DNA from: CAZKYP01 sp964556885
Lineage (GTDB): Bacteria; Planctomycetota; Phycisphaerae; Sedimentisphaerales; Anaerobacaceae
NCBI GenBank assembly: GCA_964556885.1
Contig: CAZKYP010000078.1
Span: forward strand, 1-14,317
DNA: 14,317 bases
Reading direction: 5' to 3'
Position 1 is the stretch's first letter, and every line of letters begins with the position of its first letter. Positions 5,754-13,152 of the stretch are shown one piece after another. Position numbers and translations under genes: made by a program. Under the pieces are notes generated by a model, which was not told the DNA's origin, made no database searches, and saw only the letters and a list, made by a program, of their open reading frames with translations.

Positions 5754-8114
5754 CTATTTATTTTCTCTGATTTTTTCATCAAGCTCTTCCAGGGCAAAAC
5801 CTTCGGCGCGGACGACATGCTGCTTGTCTGTAAGGATCAGCCAGGGCAGTGACCTGACGCCCCATACGATGCGGCTTTTTTCCTCATTGGCCCGAATCAT
5901 CCCGGCGGGAAAGGGGATGTCGTTTTCTTTGAGCCATTCATCCAGCACTTTTTCATCGAGTTTGGTGGCTTGTACAGCGACAACGACAATATCTTTGTCT
6001 TTTAACTCGTCAACCTTTTTGGAAAGTTCTTTCAGGCAGTTTCTCGAAGGACGCTGCTGCATATCGAAAAAGCACACAAGTATACTTTTGCCGTTGAAAT
6101 TAGCTTGTGCGAATTCCGTGCCGAAGTCACTTAGTGCTGGTGGTGTTTTTTCGAGCAGAGATTTTGGCTGCTCGGTTGTGACCTTGTATGTGAAATCCCT
6201 GATTTTATCAAACACCTCAGTCCCTGGTGGAAAATCAAATCTAAAAGTATCTGCATCCACCTTGATATTGGGGATGAAATTCTCTACTGTTAGTTCATCC
6301 TTTATCATTCCCCATGCGTCATCATAAGTCCTGCGGGCTTTCACAGGATACCAAACAGTAGTACCGTCCATGTCGGCCGACGAAATCTGCTCGACTTCGA
6401 TTTCCTTGTCCATCTTTTTGTAGGTATACCTTTGATATTTCATTAAACACATCCCTTTATCGTGTGCCATCCAAAATATATGCTTTGTCTCTCCCGGAGG
6501 CCCTTTTATGTTAGAAAGCTCAACTACGTGGCACCATTGGCCTGCCACTGATTCAAGGCGTGGACGTATAACGGCAGTAGATTTAAGCGTTCTAAAACGA
6601 AGAATAAACCTGGGTACACCATTCGGATACTCTTCTGCGAGAGAACCTTGTACCATCATTGGTTCTAATAACATGAAATTCTTCAAATAATTCAAGCTTT
6701 CTACACCTCTTCCAGTCAAGCCAGTCTGTATTGTACCATGCTTTGTTACACCCCAGTATTCTTGTGCAATCTTACCATCGAATGCATGCTCCGTAATGTT
6801 CTCCGGCCTGTCAAATCCATCTTTAGCTGTCGAACAACGTACATGATATCGGTTTCCGTCCTCCACTCGTTCGAGATACTCATAAGCAATAGGTGAAGGT
6901 TCATTTGGATTATTTTTTGGTGGTTTGTAATCCACCAACCGATAGTAGTACGAAACACTCATCGTTTTTATGCTTCCGTAGGTGCTCTCCCACCCGGCAA
7001 GCAGGGCATCGGCATCCAGAAATGACTCTGGCGGAACGGTTTCGTCCGGTTTGAACGCAGTTTGTATTTTTGTTTCATCGTTCTGCGGGGTGTTATCTTC
7101 CGTGCTGTCGGTTTTAATGAATTCATTCATGTCAGGCAGGTGCTTATCAACAAGAGATTGCGGCTCTATAAAATCAGGTATCAGTTTGCCGCCGGATACG
7201 TGGTATTTTAATTCCTGATTTTCAAAGTCGATTATTTGTGAACCTTCCGGTAAAGCAAGCCCGAATGCTCCGAGGGCCTTGAAATCCGGTTTAAGGTCGA
7301 TATCATTAAATTCAACTTCGACGCATATATTTCTTTCAGTCCCGTCGTCCATTTTGTTTGTTTTTTTAAAGCACCCGGATACTGGTATTAAGTTGTCGTC
7401 GATTTTTTTCAAGTCGATTGAGTCAATCGTTACCCACCATGTTTTTGATAATCCTGTTTCAGTAATTTTCAGTGCGTTATATCCTTTGTCGGGTGCAATC
7501 CAGAGTCTTATAAGGCTTAGTTCTGTTTTGTCCTCAAGCACATAGCATAAAGTTCCGTTTATCTGATCTTTTCCCGTAATACGAACAGAGCTGCTTCGAC
7601 TAAGCATTTCGGCCAGACTACCTAAAACACCAATATAGCTTTGTAAAAAGCCGCCATAATAATAATCCCCGAGTGTCTCCGATAGGGCTTGATCATAATT
7701 TTTTCGATGAATATATCCGTGAAAATTTTCGCCATATCCGATATCTTTTGTTAAGAAAAGGAATTCTTTGCCGTTAAAAACGAACATAAACTCATCTTCA
7801 TTTTTCAGGAGCTTCGCCTTAGAATCCTTAAATATTTGATTGGTTCCAAGCCATTCTGCCTGGTTACCGTTACGTCTATATATACATTCTATTTTGATAA
7901 GTTGAAATGGGTCAGGCAAGTCACTACGTGTCGAACTTATTTCTGAACTTATTCGCATTGATATTTTTTGGTTCCAATGGCAGGCTTTGTTATAACCTTC
8001 AACGAGCTCTTTTACATCAGGATAGCTTTCACCGAAGCATGTACAAGCAGATGAGAACAAAAAAAATGCAACTGACAGACCTATTGATCGCAGGTGGATG
8101 TGCTTGCTTACCAT
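5754..8114 (-). CDS. Secreted protein with two LolA-like repeats and a degenerate thioredoxin-like domain
   Basis: The protein has 786 residues. A signal peptide ends near residue 28 (CFG/ES), or it may be a lipoprotein cut before Cys24 (SSAC, a weak lipobox). Residues about 30-310 and about 365-645 are two diverged copies of a LolA-like (outer-membrane lipoprotein-sorting-type) domain; they end in LPEGSQIIDFENQELKYHV and FPPGTEVFDKIRDFTYKV. A charged linker separates them. Residues about 656-786 form a thioredoxin/AhpC-TSA-like domain: GKSILVCFFDM, then SLPW with the cis-proline at about 757. The CxxC position reads QRPS (687-690), so redox activity of the usual type is not expected; Cys681 and Cys693 remain nearby. 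The start is fixed by TTGGAGG seven bases upstream of the ATG. The neighbour on the plus strand at 521-1882 is a single-repeat relative. A role in envelope stress or lipoprotein handling is only a guess. Confidence 0.85.
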   Translation of the reverse strand: MVSKHIHLRSIGLSVAFFLFSSACTCFGESYPDVKELVEGYNKACHWNQKISMRISSEISSTRSDLPDPFQLIKIECIYRRNGNQAEWLGTNQIFKDSKAKLLKNEDEFMFVFNGKEFLFLTKDIGYGENFHGYIHRKNYDQALSETLGDYYYGGFLQSYIGVLGSLAEMLSRSSSVRITGKDQINGTLCYVLEDKTELSLIRLWIAPDKGYNALKITETGLSKTWWVTIDSIDLKKIDDNLIPVSGCFKKTNKMDDGTERNICVEVEFNDIDLKPDFKALGAFGLALPEGSQIIDFENQELKYHVSGGKLIPDFIEPQSLVDKHLPDMNEFIKTDSTEDNTPQNDETKIQTAFKPDETVPPESFLDADALLAGWESTYGSIKTMSVSYYYRLVDYKPPKNNPNEPSPIAYEYLERVEDGNRYHVRCSTAKDGFDRPENITEHAFDGKIAQEYWGVTKHGTIQTGLTGRGVESLNYLKNFMLLEPMMVQGSLAEEYPNGVPRFILRFRTLKSTAVIRPRLESVAGQWCHVVELSNIKGPPGETKHIFWMAHDKGMCLMKYQRYTYKKMDKEIEVEQISSADMDGTTVWYPVKARRTYDDAWGMIKDELTVENFIPNIKVDADTFRFDFPPGTEVFDKIRDFTYKVTTEQPKSLLEKTPPALSDFGTEFAQANFNGKSILVCFFDMQQRPSRNCLKELSKKVDELKDKDIVVVAVQATKLDEKVLDEWLKENDIPFPAGMIRANEEKSRIVWGVRSLPWLILTDKQHVVRAEGFALEELDEKIRENK

Positions 8115-8130
8115 AATTAACCTCCAATAA

Positions 8131-8213
8131 TTTGAGTCCCAAGGCTCAAAAACTCGCTTGCAGAGAGATTACTTTTCAAACCATTATTGTACAATAATAA
8201 ATGGATAATACAA
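8131..8213 (-). promoter_or_regulatory. Candidate promoter and leader hairpin of the LolA-like/thioredoxin gene
   Basis: On the minus strand, TTGTAT (8213-8208) and TACAAT (8191-8186) are spaced by 16 bases, a plausible sigma-70-type -35/-10 pair that would start transcription near 8179. The -10 lies inside a perfect 16-bp palindrome (8183-8198). Within the predicted leader, TTTGAG and CTCAAA (8150-8145 and 8136-8131) can pair around an 8-base loop, just upstream of the GGAGG at 8125-8121. This could tune translation. All of it is pattern reading. Confidence 0.35.
8183..8198. repeat. 16-bp perfect palindrome, operator-like
   Basis: ATTATTGTACAATAAT is identical to its own reverse complement. 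It lies in the 169-base spacer between the sulfatase end and the start of the LolA-like/thioredoxin gene, overlapping that gene's candidate -10. A dimeric repressor bound here would block transcription; no regulator is encoded in the window. In A+T-rich DNA a chance origin is possible. Confidence 0.4.
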
Positions 8214-8283
8214 AGGGATTTTTACGGATAATCTTTGTAATTTGTGGGAGAAATTGGCGATTAGACGGCATTAAGGCAGGTTT

Positions 8284-9099
8284 TTATTTCGAGTTTGTTA
8301 TTTGCATCAGGTCTTGCAGGTTTTGTTCGAGGATTTTGACCTCCGGAGGGAAATCGGCGAAGGTGATTGGAGTTTGCTCTTTTGGGTCTTTGAGCAAATC
8401 GTATGCGAAAAGCTCGTCGCTGGAGTTCGTATAAAGCTTATAGCGGGCCGAACGGACTGCAAAGCAATCCGGTATGGCCCCGCCGGTGTACTCGGCGAAG
8501 ATGAATTGATTCATTTCTTCAGCTCGACCCTCGATAAGCGGTTTCAGGCTTTTGCCCTGGCAGGATTCGGGGATTGCGATTCCGAGATAATCAAGTATGG
8601 TCGGCATGATATCAACCTGGCTGACGAGCAAATCGATTCTTTTTCCCTTTGCCTGTGAGCCGGGAATGGAAGTTGCCATCGGGATGTGTATCAGCTCTTC
8701 GTAGACGCCGTGGTGGCTCGTGTGCCCGTGCTCGTAAAACTGCTCGCCGTGGTCGGCCAGGATAATCACGATGGAATTATCCAATAATTTCATGTCACTG
8801 AGAACCTTCAGCATTTCCGATAAATCTTCATCGGTTTGTTTTACCTCGCCGTCGTANNNNNNNNNNNNNNNNNNNNNNNNNNNNNNNNNNNNNNNNNNNN
8901 NNNNNNNNNNNNNNNNNNNNNNNNNNNNNNNNNNNNNNNNNNNNNNNNNNNNNNNNCGCAGGCTGCTGATAGTTATAAGAATTACGTTATGTTGCGGCTT
9001 GTTGTTCGCGTTTGCATTGTGCATGGCGGCGCCGACGATTATAAGAAAGGCCGCAATACTTCGATTAATTATAGCTGACTTCATCTGTTTGACGGGCAT
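8284..9099 (-). CDS. Sulfatase-family hydrolase, interrupted by a scaffold gap
   Basis: The N-terminal part (9099-8957) has a signal peptide (cut near ANA/NN), then HNVILITISSLR, the first strand of sulfatases of the alkaline phosphatase superfamily. The C-terminal part (8856-8284) has YDGEVKQTDEDLSEMLKVL, the metal-binding motif in SIVIILADHGEQFYEHG, VYEELIHIP and the usual tail (SQVDIMPTILDYLGI, YKLYTNSSDELFAYDLLKDP). The central segment, including the CxPSR/SxPSR nucleophile region, lies in the gap, so the class of the catalytic residue (formylglycine precursor or not) cannot be read. The frame continues through 100 N only by filler length; roughly 200 residues are normally found between these parts. 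The ATG follows the upstream TPR gene's TAA directly; a second ATG at 9084 is an alternative start. Substrate unknown: sulfate ester, phosphoethanolamine or similar. Confidence 0.85.
   Translation of the reverse strand: MPVKQMKSAIINRSIAAFLIIVGAAMHNANANNKPQHNVILITISSLXXXXXXXXXXXXXXXXXXXXXXXXXXXXXXXXXXYDGEVKQTDEDLSEMLKVLSDMKLLDNSIVIILADHGEQFYEHGHTSHHGVYEELIHIPMATSIPGSQAKGKRIDLLVSQVDIMPTILDYLGIAIPESCQGKSLKPLIEGRAEEMNQFIFAEYTGGAIPDCFAVRSARYKLYTNSSDELFAYDLLKDPKEQTPITFADFPPEVKILEQNLQDLMQITNSK
8857..8956. other. Scaffold gap (100 N) inside the sulfatase gene
   Basis: A second run of exactly 100 N. The two flanks encode the N-terminal and C-terminal parts of one sulfatase on the same strand, which supports the scaffold join. 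The missing piece should be several hundred bases rather than 100. Confidence 0.97.
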
Positions 9100-10476
9100 T
9101 TATGAACCGGGCTTCGATTCCTGTTTTTCTTTGTATTTGAGAATCATTTTTTCTGCTTCACGCCCAGCATTTGTTGTCGGGAATTTCTGCACCAGTTCGT
9201 TCAGTATCTCGTACGCGCCGGGGTAATTCTGACGTGCCATAAGGTCCGTCGCCTGTGAAAGCAGGATAGGGGCAACCATCGGGTCGTCGCCGTATAGTTC
9301 GAGCAGCTCGTGTTCGATTGCCGCTACTCTGGCCTTTTGGTCACGCGTGCGACGAAGCGCCCACCACTTGATGTACATCATCTTTGGTTTATAGTCCCGG
9401 CATCGTTTGTCATTCAATGCATTATCTATGTCGGCTAAAATCTGCTCGGTGTTGTTGGTTCTGGAAAGCGAATAATAATAAAACCATATTGCCTTGCCCG
9501 CCTGTTTATGGTTGGGGTGGGTTTCGAATATCTTTTTGGCCTGGCCGGCGGCGAGGGCGTAGTTTTTGGAGTCCAGCCACAACTGTTCGAGGTCGAATTG
9601 CAGGGAAATCGAAGTATCAATGTCCTTGTTTTTGATAATATCAACAGCCCTTTCGAGGCAGCCGGCGGCGATGTGTGGCTGTGTTGTGCCGCATCGCTCT
9701 GCGGCGGACCGGTAAAAATCGAGCTGCGAAAATGAGATGTTTCGTATTTTTGCGGATTCCATTTTTAAGCTCATGGCCTGGAACGGAAGACCGAAATGCA
9801 GCAGACACGAATCCGAGAACATATCAAGCTCGTCCGCTCTTCGCATCCACAGGGGCAGGACGTCGATATTGATTGCCCTGTCGGCCGATGTGTGCAGCAG
9901 TGGCAGCACGAGAACATAGTCGTGCGTTCCTGCAAAATCGGGAGCGGCGATTGAAAGTGCCTGCCCGGCCTTTGCTATGTCGCTTATGAGAATTCTCAGT
10001 TTGAGATTGTAGTATTGTGCAAGGAATGTTTTGTCCTCGTTCGAGATATTTTCAGTTTGTATCGGTGCAGAAAATGTTTTGATCGAAGATTCGTAAAAAT
10101 TTTTGGCTGGAGCGACCGATAGTTGAGATTTTTTGGCTGCTGTGTTATTTCCGCTGAAAAGCTCACCGGTGGTTGAAAGCATTTGCTTGTTCGTTGCTGC
10201 CCTAAGCTGCTGGGCCATCTGTTTAGCCAGGAATTCGGCGGCACTTAATTTGGATTTAAAGGCAAGAAAACACGCGTCGGAGCCGTATTTATGCTCTAAT
10301 TGTGCGAAAATAGTATTGCCTGTGGACAATGCCTTCGGGTCATCCTGATTTTTAAGGGCCTGGTAAAATGTTTCTGTGTCTGTTTGCGATGCAAATAGAC
10401 CGATATTTGCAGAAATAGAAATCATCAACAATATACATAAGAATCTGAAATTCCAAATCAAACTACTTGTTCTCAT
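9100..10476 (-). CDS. Secreted TPR-type repeat protein (458 aa)
   Basis: The protein has an N-terminal signal peptide (hydrophobic segment at about 12-29, cut near LFA/SQ), then mainly helical sequence. The C-terminal half reads as tetratricopeptide-like units: LEQLWLDSKNYALAAGQAKKIFETHP, a following unit with AIWFYYYSLSRTNNTEQI, and finally ATDLMARQNYPGAYEILNELVQKFP with NAGREAEKMILKYKE at the end. The middle (about 100-270) shows no clear repeat. TPR arrays bind partner proteins, so a periplasmic scaffold role is likely; no enzyme motif is visible. The ATG overlaps the TGA of the upstream TPR gene by four bases, and its TAA directly abuts the sulfatase ATG, so the three genes should be translated from one message. 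CAGG in TTAAAAGGCAGG serves as Shine-Dalgarno. Confidence 0.8.
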   Translation of the reverse strand: MRTSSLIWNFRFLCILLMISISANIGLFASQTDTETFYQALKNQDDPKALSTGNTIFAQLEHKYGSDACFLAFKSKLSAAEFLAKQMAQQLRAATNKQMLSTTGELFSGNNTAAKKSQLSVAPAKNFYESSIKTFSAPIQTENISNEDKTFLAQYYNLKLRILISDIAKAGQALSIAAPDFAGTHDYVLVLPLLHTSADRAINIDVLPLWMRRADELDMFSDSCLLHFGLPFQAMSLKMESAKIRNISFSQLDFYRSAAERCGTTQPHIAAGCLERAVDIIKNKDIDTSISLQFDLEQLWLDSKNYALAAGQAKKIFETHPNHKQAGKAIWFYYYSLSRTNNTEQILADIDNALNDKRCRDYKPKMMYIKWWALRRTRDQKARVAAIEHELLELYGDDPMVAPILLSQATDLMARQNYPGAYEILNELVQKFPTTNAGREAEKMILKYKEKQESKPGS

Positions 10477-11696
10477 TTTGTAACCTGCCTTTTAAGAGTT
10501 TGCAGACCTTCGTTAACGGCCTTTGCCAATTCGGATATATGAGATTCGTCCGGGTATGGTTGCAGGCCGCTGAGCACCCTCATCGCTTCGTTGTAGTCGG
10601 CCTGCTCACCTGCGATTATCGCATATTGAATCCTGGCATATTCACGAATACAATCAATTGTTTTTCGATTTGATGAAAATGAATTATTGTCGGAAAATAC
10701 CTGCCTTAGCGTGTCCATGGCTTTTTCCTTTTCATCGAGCGCATCTAAAAGAGAAGCGTATTGATAACTGAGCACAATCCCAGCGTATGTATTTTGATAC
10801 TTTTCGCAAAGCGACTCGAACTTTTCACGGATTTGCTGTGACGACGTTTCGGTCTTTGCATCTTTTAGATAAGCGATTGTCAGGGCCGGTGCATCAAAGC
10901 CGCCGTCTGGAAATTCGATATCCGAAGATATACTTCTGAGGAATTTCACACATTCTTTTTCCATCTCGATGATGCCGGTGCGGTAATAGTTCGGGTAGTC
11001 ACGGATAATCGTATCGACTGTTTGTTCGTATTTGTCGAAATCCGACTTTCGCAGGTATAACTGTGCGAGTCTATCGCCGGCCAGAGGCATATACCGGTCT
11101 GATGTGTTTTTCATCTCATCGAGCAGGCGATTGTACTCGGTGATAGCTGCATCGAGATTTTGCTGCTGCTCGTAAATCTCGGCCCTGGCGAACATGACCG
11201 AGCCAAGCAGTTTTGTGTGAGCTGTCTTTTCGGTGGGTTCCTTTTCGTTATGCAAAATCTCTTGCAGCAGAACGGCCGCTTTGCCGAAGGCATCGAGCGC
11301 TGTTGCGTTGTTGCCTTTAAGCCGCGATATTTGACCGGTCATATTCAGGCTGTATGCCCGAATTGATTCGGGACACTTGGAGTCATTTGAGATGCGCGAA
11401 AATTCGGCTTTCGCCTCTTCGAACATACCGGAGGAAAAAAAGAGCATCCCTGCTCTATAACTGATCCTGTAGATAAGGACACCATCCGTGCAGTCAGGTA
11501 GTACTTTTTTTAGATTCGCAACAGCCGATTCGGTCTGGGCCGGCGTAACGGGGCCGGACAGCTTGTATGTTTCGATTAGTGCTTTTGCTGCGGCTTCATT
11601 GTCGGCGATGCATGTGTTGCCTGCAAATACTATGACGATTATAAACAGTATAAAATACCGTATGAGATTATAATTGCCGTTCTTTCGGGTATCCAT
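10473..11696 (-). CDS. Secreted TPR-type repeat protein (407 aa)
   Basis: A basic n-region and a strong hydrophobic stretch (YFILFIIVIVFAG) form a signal peptide, probably cut near CIA/DN (about residue 32). The rest is helical with several TPR-like units: AGMLFFSSGMFEEAKAEFSRI, SLNMTGQISRLKGNNATALDAFGKA, FARAEIYEQQQNLDAAITEYNRLL, RLAQLYLRKSDFDKYEQTVDTIIRDYP and YASLLDALDEKEKAMDTLRQVF. No catalytic motif is seen. The ATG is well placed seven bases after GAGG (11707-11704), and lies inside the 3' end of the upstream gene (29-base overlap). Its stop overlaps the next gene's start as ATGA. Likely a periplasmic partner-binding scaffold acting with the ABC exporter and the sulfatase of the same operon (inference). 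Confidence 0.82.
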   Translation of the reverse strand: MDTRKNGNYNLIRYFILFIIVIVFAGNTCIADNEAAAKALIETYKLSGPVTPAQTESAVANLKKVLPDCTDGVLIYRISYRAGMLFFSSGMFEEAKAEFSRISNDSKCPESIRAYSLNMTGQISRLKGNNATALDAFGKAAVLLQEILHNEKEPTEKTAHTKLLGSVMFARAEIYEQQQNLDAAITEYNRLLDEMKNTSDRYMPLAGDRLAQLYLRKSDFDKYEQTVDTIIRDYPNYYRTGIIEMEKECVKFLRSISSDIEFPDGGFDAPALTIAYLKDAKTETSSQQIREKFESLCEKYQNTYAGIVLSYQYASLLDALDEKEKAMDTLRQVFSDNNSFSSNRKTIDCIREYARIQYAIIAGEQADYNEAMRVLSGLQPYPDESHISELAKAVNEGLQTLKRQVTK

Positions 11697-12264
11697 TTCT
11701 GGTCCTCATGGAGTTGAAGGTTCTAACTTCGATTTGGCTGGACTGCCCAATGTCATTTTTTGAGTCCGTCGGCTCGTTTGTTTGGGAAATTTGCAACCAC
11801 CGACCGGTGATTGAGCCCGTGCTTTGGTCCAATATGGCCTCCCACGAGTTTTCCCAGCAGCCGCCTCGAAGGGGCAGGTCGTATGTGACGCTGTCAAACT
11901 GGCCCATGCCGAAAGTATATTCCCACTGCCAGCCGTTGAATATCGTAAGGGGCAGGCTCTGTTCGTGGTAACGGGCTGTATGTACAGCCAGCAGTCTCGC
12001 CAGATCGTCCGGGCAGGTCTCTGTTTTTGTATGGCTGACAGTTGATGGCAACTGGCATGAGTAGGAGCAGTCCTTCTTTGTCCGGCAGGAATTGTTGATG
12101 ACCGGGCCGATTTTTGCGGCCGGGACCCATATACTGATTTGTTCGACCTCAATAGGTTCGATGATAAAGGTCTCGATGGGCGGCAACCTGTAGTCTTCGG
12201 CTAAAGCGATTGCGGTTAATATGATTAATATGATCAGGCCCGATTTTATAATCTTATATTCCAT
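11668..12264 (-). CDS. Short secreted protein of unknown family (198 aa)
   Basis: I do not recognise this protein. A clear signal peptide (MEYKIIKSGLIILIILTAIALA, cut before EDYRLPP) is followed by a short Pro/Ile/Glu-rich stretch (LPPIETFIIEPIEVEQ), a segment with four cysteines (NNSCRTKKDCSYSC and ETC) and a Trp/Tyr-rich region (FNGWQWEYTFGMGQFDSV, GGCWENSWEAIL). The C-terminal 35 residues are polar and probably disordered. The total of five cysteines suggests disulfides. The start is decided by the Shine-Dalgarno: AGGAGGTGA precedes the ATG at 12264 with ideal spacing, while the GTG at 12270 is part of that Shine-Dalgarno. The Shine-Dalgarno also overlaps the TAG of the permease gene, so translation is coupled. 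It overlaps the next gene by 29 bases. Confidence 0.75.
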   Translation of the reverse strand: MEYKIIKSGLIILIILTAIALAEDYRLPPIETFIIEPIEVEQISIWVPAAKIGPVINNSCRTKKDCSYSCQLPSTVSHTKTETCPDDLARLLAVHTARYHEQSLPLTIFNGWQWEYTFGMGQFDSVTYDLPLRGGCWENSWEAILDQSTGSITGRWLQISQTNEPTDSKNDIGQSSQIEVRTFNSMRTRNGYPKERQL

Positions 12265-12273
12265 TGTCACCTC

Positions 12274-13152
12274 CTAATGTGTCGAGAACGCACCCTGTTT
12301 TTTTGCTCTTTTCATACAAATATTACTGACGATAATGGTAATCGGCAGGAGGACCGCCGCAAACAGCAGTAATGCCAGCAAATGCGGATATATCTGCCGG
12401 ACCGATGCCCCGGTCAGGAGGCATTGGCGCATTGCTTCGAGCGAATGTGTCAATGGCAGGCATTTTGCCGTTATTTCCAGCCATCTCGGAAAAACCGAGA
12501 TTGGAAACATCGTCCCTGCCAGCAGGCTCGATGCGTTCGAGAAAATCCAGTTGATGGGATCGCCTTTTTTGATAAGCACGAGAATACTGCACGAAATCAT
12601 GCCGAGCATCAGAAATATCGGTATGGTCAAGATCAGGGTGACCACCGCACCCAGCCAGTTGGCATCCGGGAACCTTGCCCCGAAAAGGACTATTCCGATA
12701 AGAAAATAGAATGCCACCCGGATGGTCTCGAAGATAAACGGCCACAGGGACGAACAGAGCAGAAGCCATTTGTACCCGGTCGGTGTGGCGCACATAGCTT
12801 CGAGGACTCCCAGGTTCATAGTCTGCCTGATGTCGTTTGTTATGGTGACGAGCCCGGCCTTTAGATAACTCGCCACGGCCAGACCTATCAGGGCGAATGA
12901 AAAATAGTCGGCTCCGTATGCCTTGAGCAGAGACGAACCGCCGGTCTGGCCCAGCATTTTACCAATGAAGTATATGATTGCGACGTTAAAGAAGATTTGA
13001 GTGAACTGGAATACGAACTGGAATTTGTAGCTTATGGCGATTGCCATGTCCTTTCGGACGAATCCAAGGGCTTTTGCCAGCCGGTCTGTAGAATTACTGA
13101 GCGACCTGACTGATATGTTTTCACAACTGCTTAGTGTATTCGATATTTTCAT
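12274..13152 (-). CDS. ABC-2 type transporter permease
   Basis: The protein has about 292 residues. After a polar N-terminus of about 35 residues, an amphipathic segment (ALGFVRKDMAIAISYKFQFVFQF) leads into six hydrophobic segments, as in ABC-2 family exporters. Characteristic features are the long loop with MNLGVLEAMCATPTGYKWLLL between helices 2 and 3 and the segment LLAGTMFPISVFPRWLEITAKCLPLTHSLEAMRQCLL before the last helix, the common pattern of the O-antigen/drug-export type permeases. It pairs with the ATPase gene just upstream, which it overlaps by about 30 bases. Starts possible are TTG 13158 and ATG 13152; I chose the ATG, as neither has a clear Shine-Dalgarno and coupling to the ATPase gene is likely. 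The substrate is unknown. Confidence 0.87.
   Translation of the reverse strand: MKISNTLSSCENISVRSLSNSTDRLAKALGFVRKDMAIAISYKFQFVFQFTQIFFNVAIIYFIGKMLGQTGGSSLLKAYGADYFSFALIGLAVASYLKAGLVTITNDIRQTMNLGVLEAMCATPTGYKWLLLCSSLWPFIFETIRVAFYFLIGIVLFGARFPDANWLGAVVTLILTIPIFLMLGMISCSILVLIKKGDPINWIFSNASSLLAGTMFPISVFPRWLEITAKCLPLTHSLEAMRQCLLTGASVRQIYPHLLALLLFAAVLLPITIIVSNICMKRAKKQGAFSTH

Noticed and set aside
5512..6327. 271-residue plus-strand frame across the first gap
   Set aside because: It is continuous only because N is read through, and both ends are antisense or out of frame to well-supported genes (gspI and the LolA-like/thioredoxin gene).
12382..12864. 160-residue plus-strand frame opposite the permease
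   Set aside because: Antisense to the ABC-2 permease; charged, Arg/Gln/His-rich sequence typical of a reverse-frame artefact.
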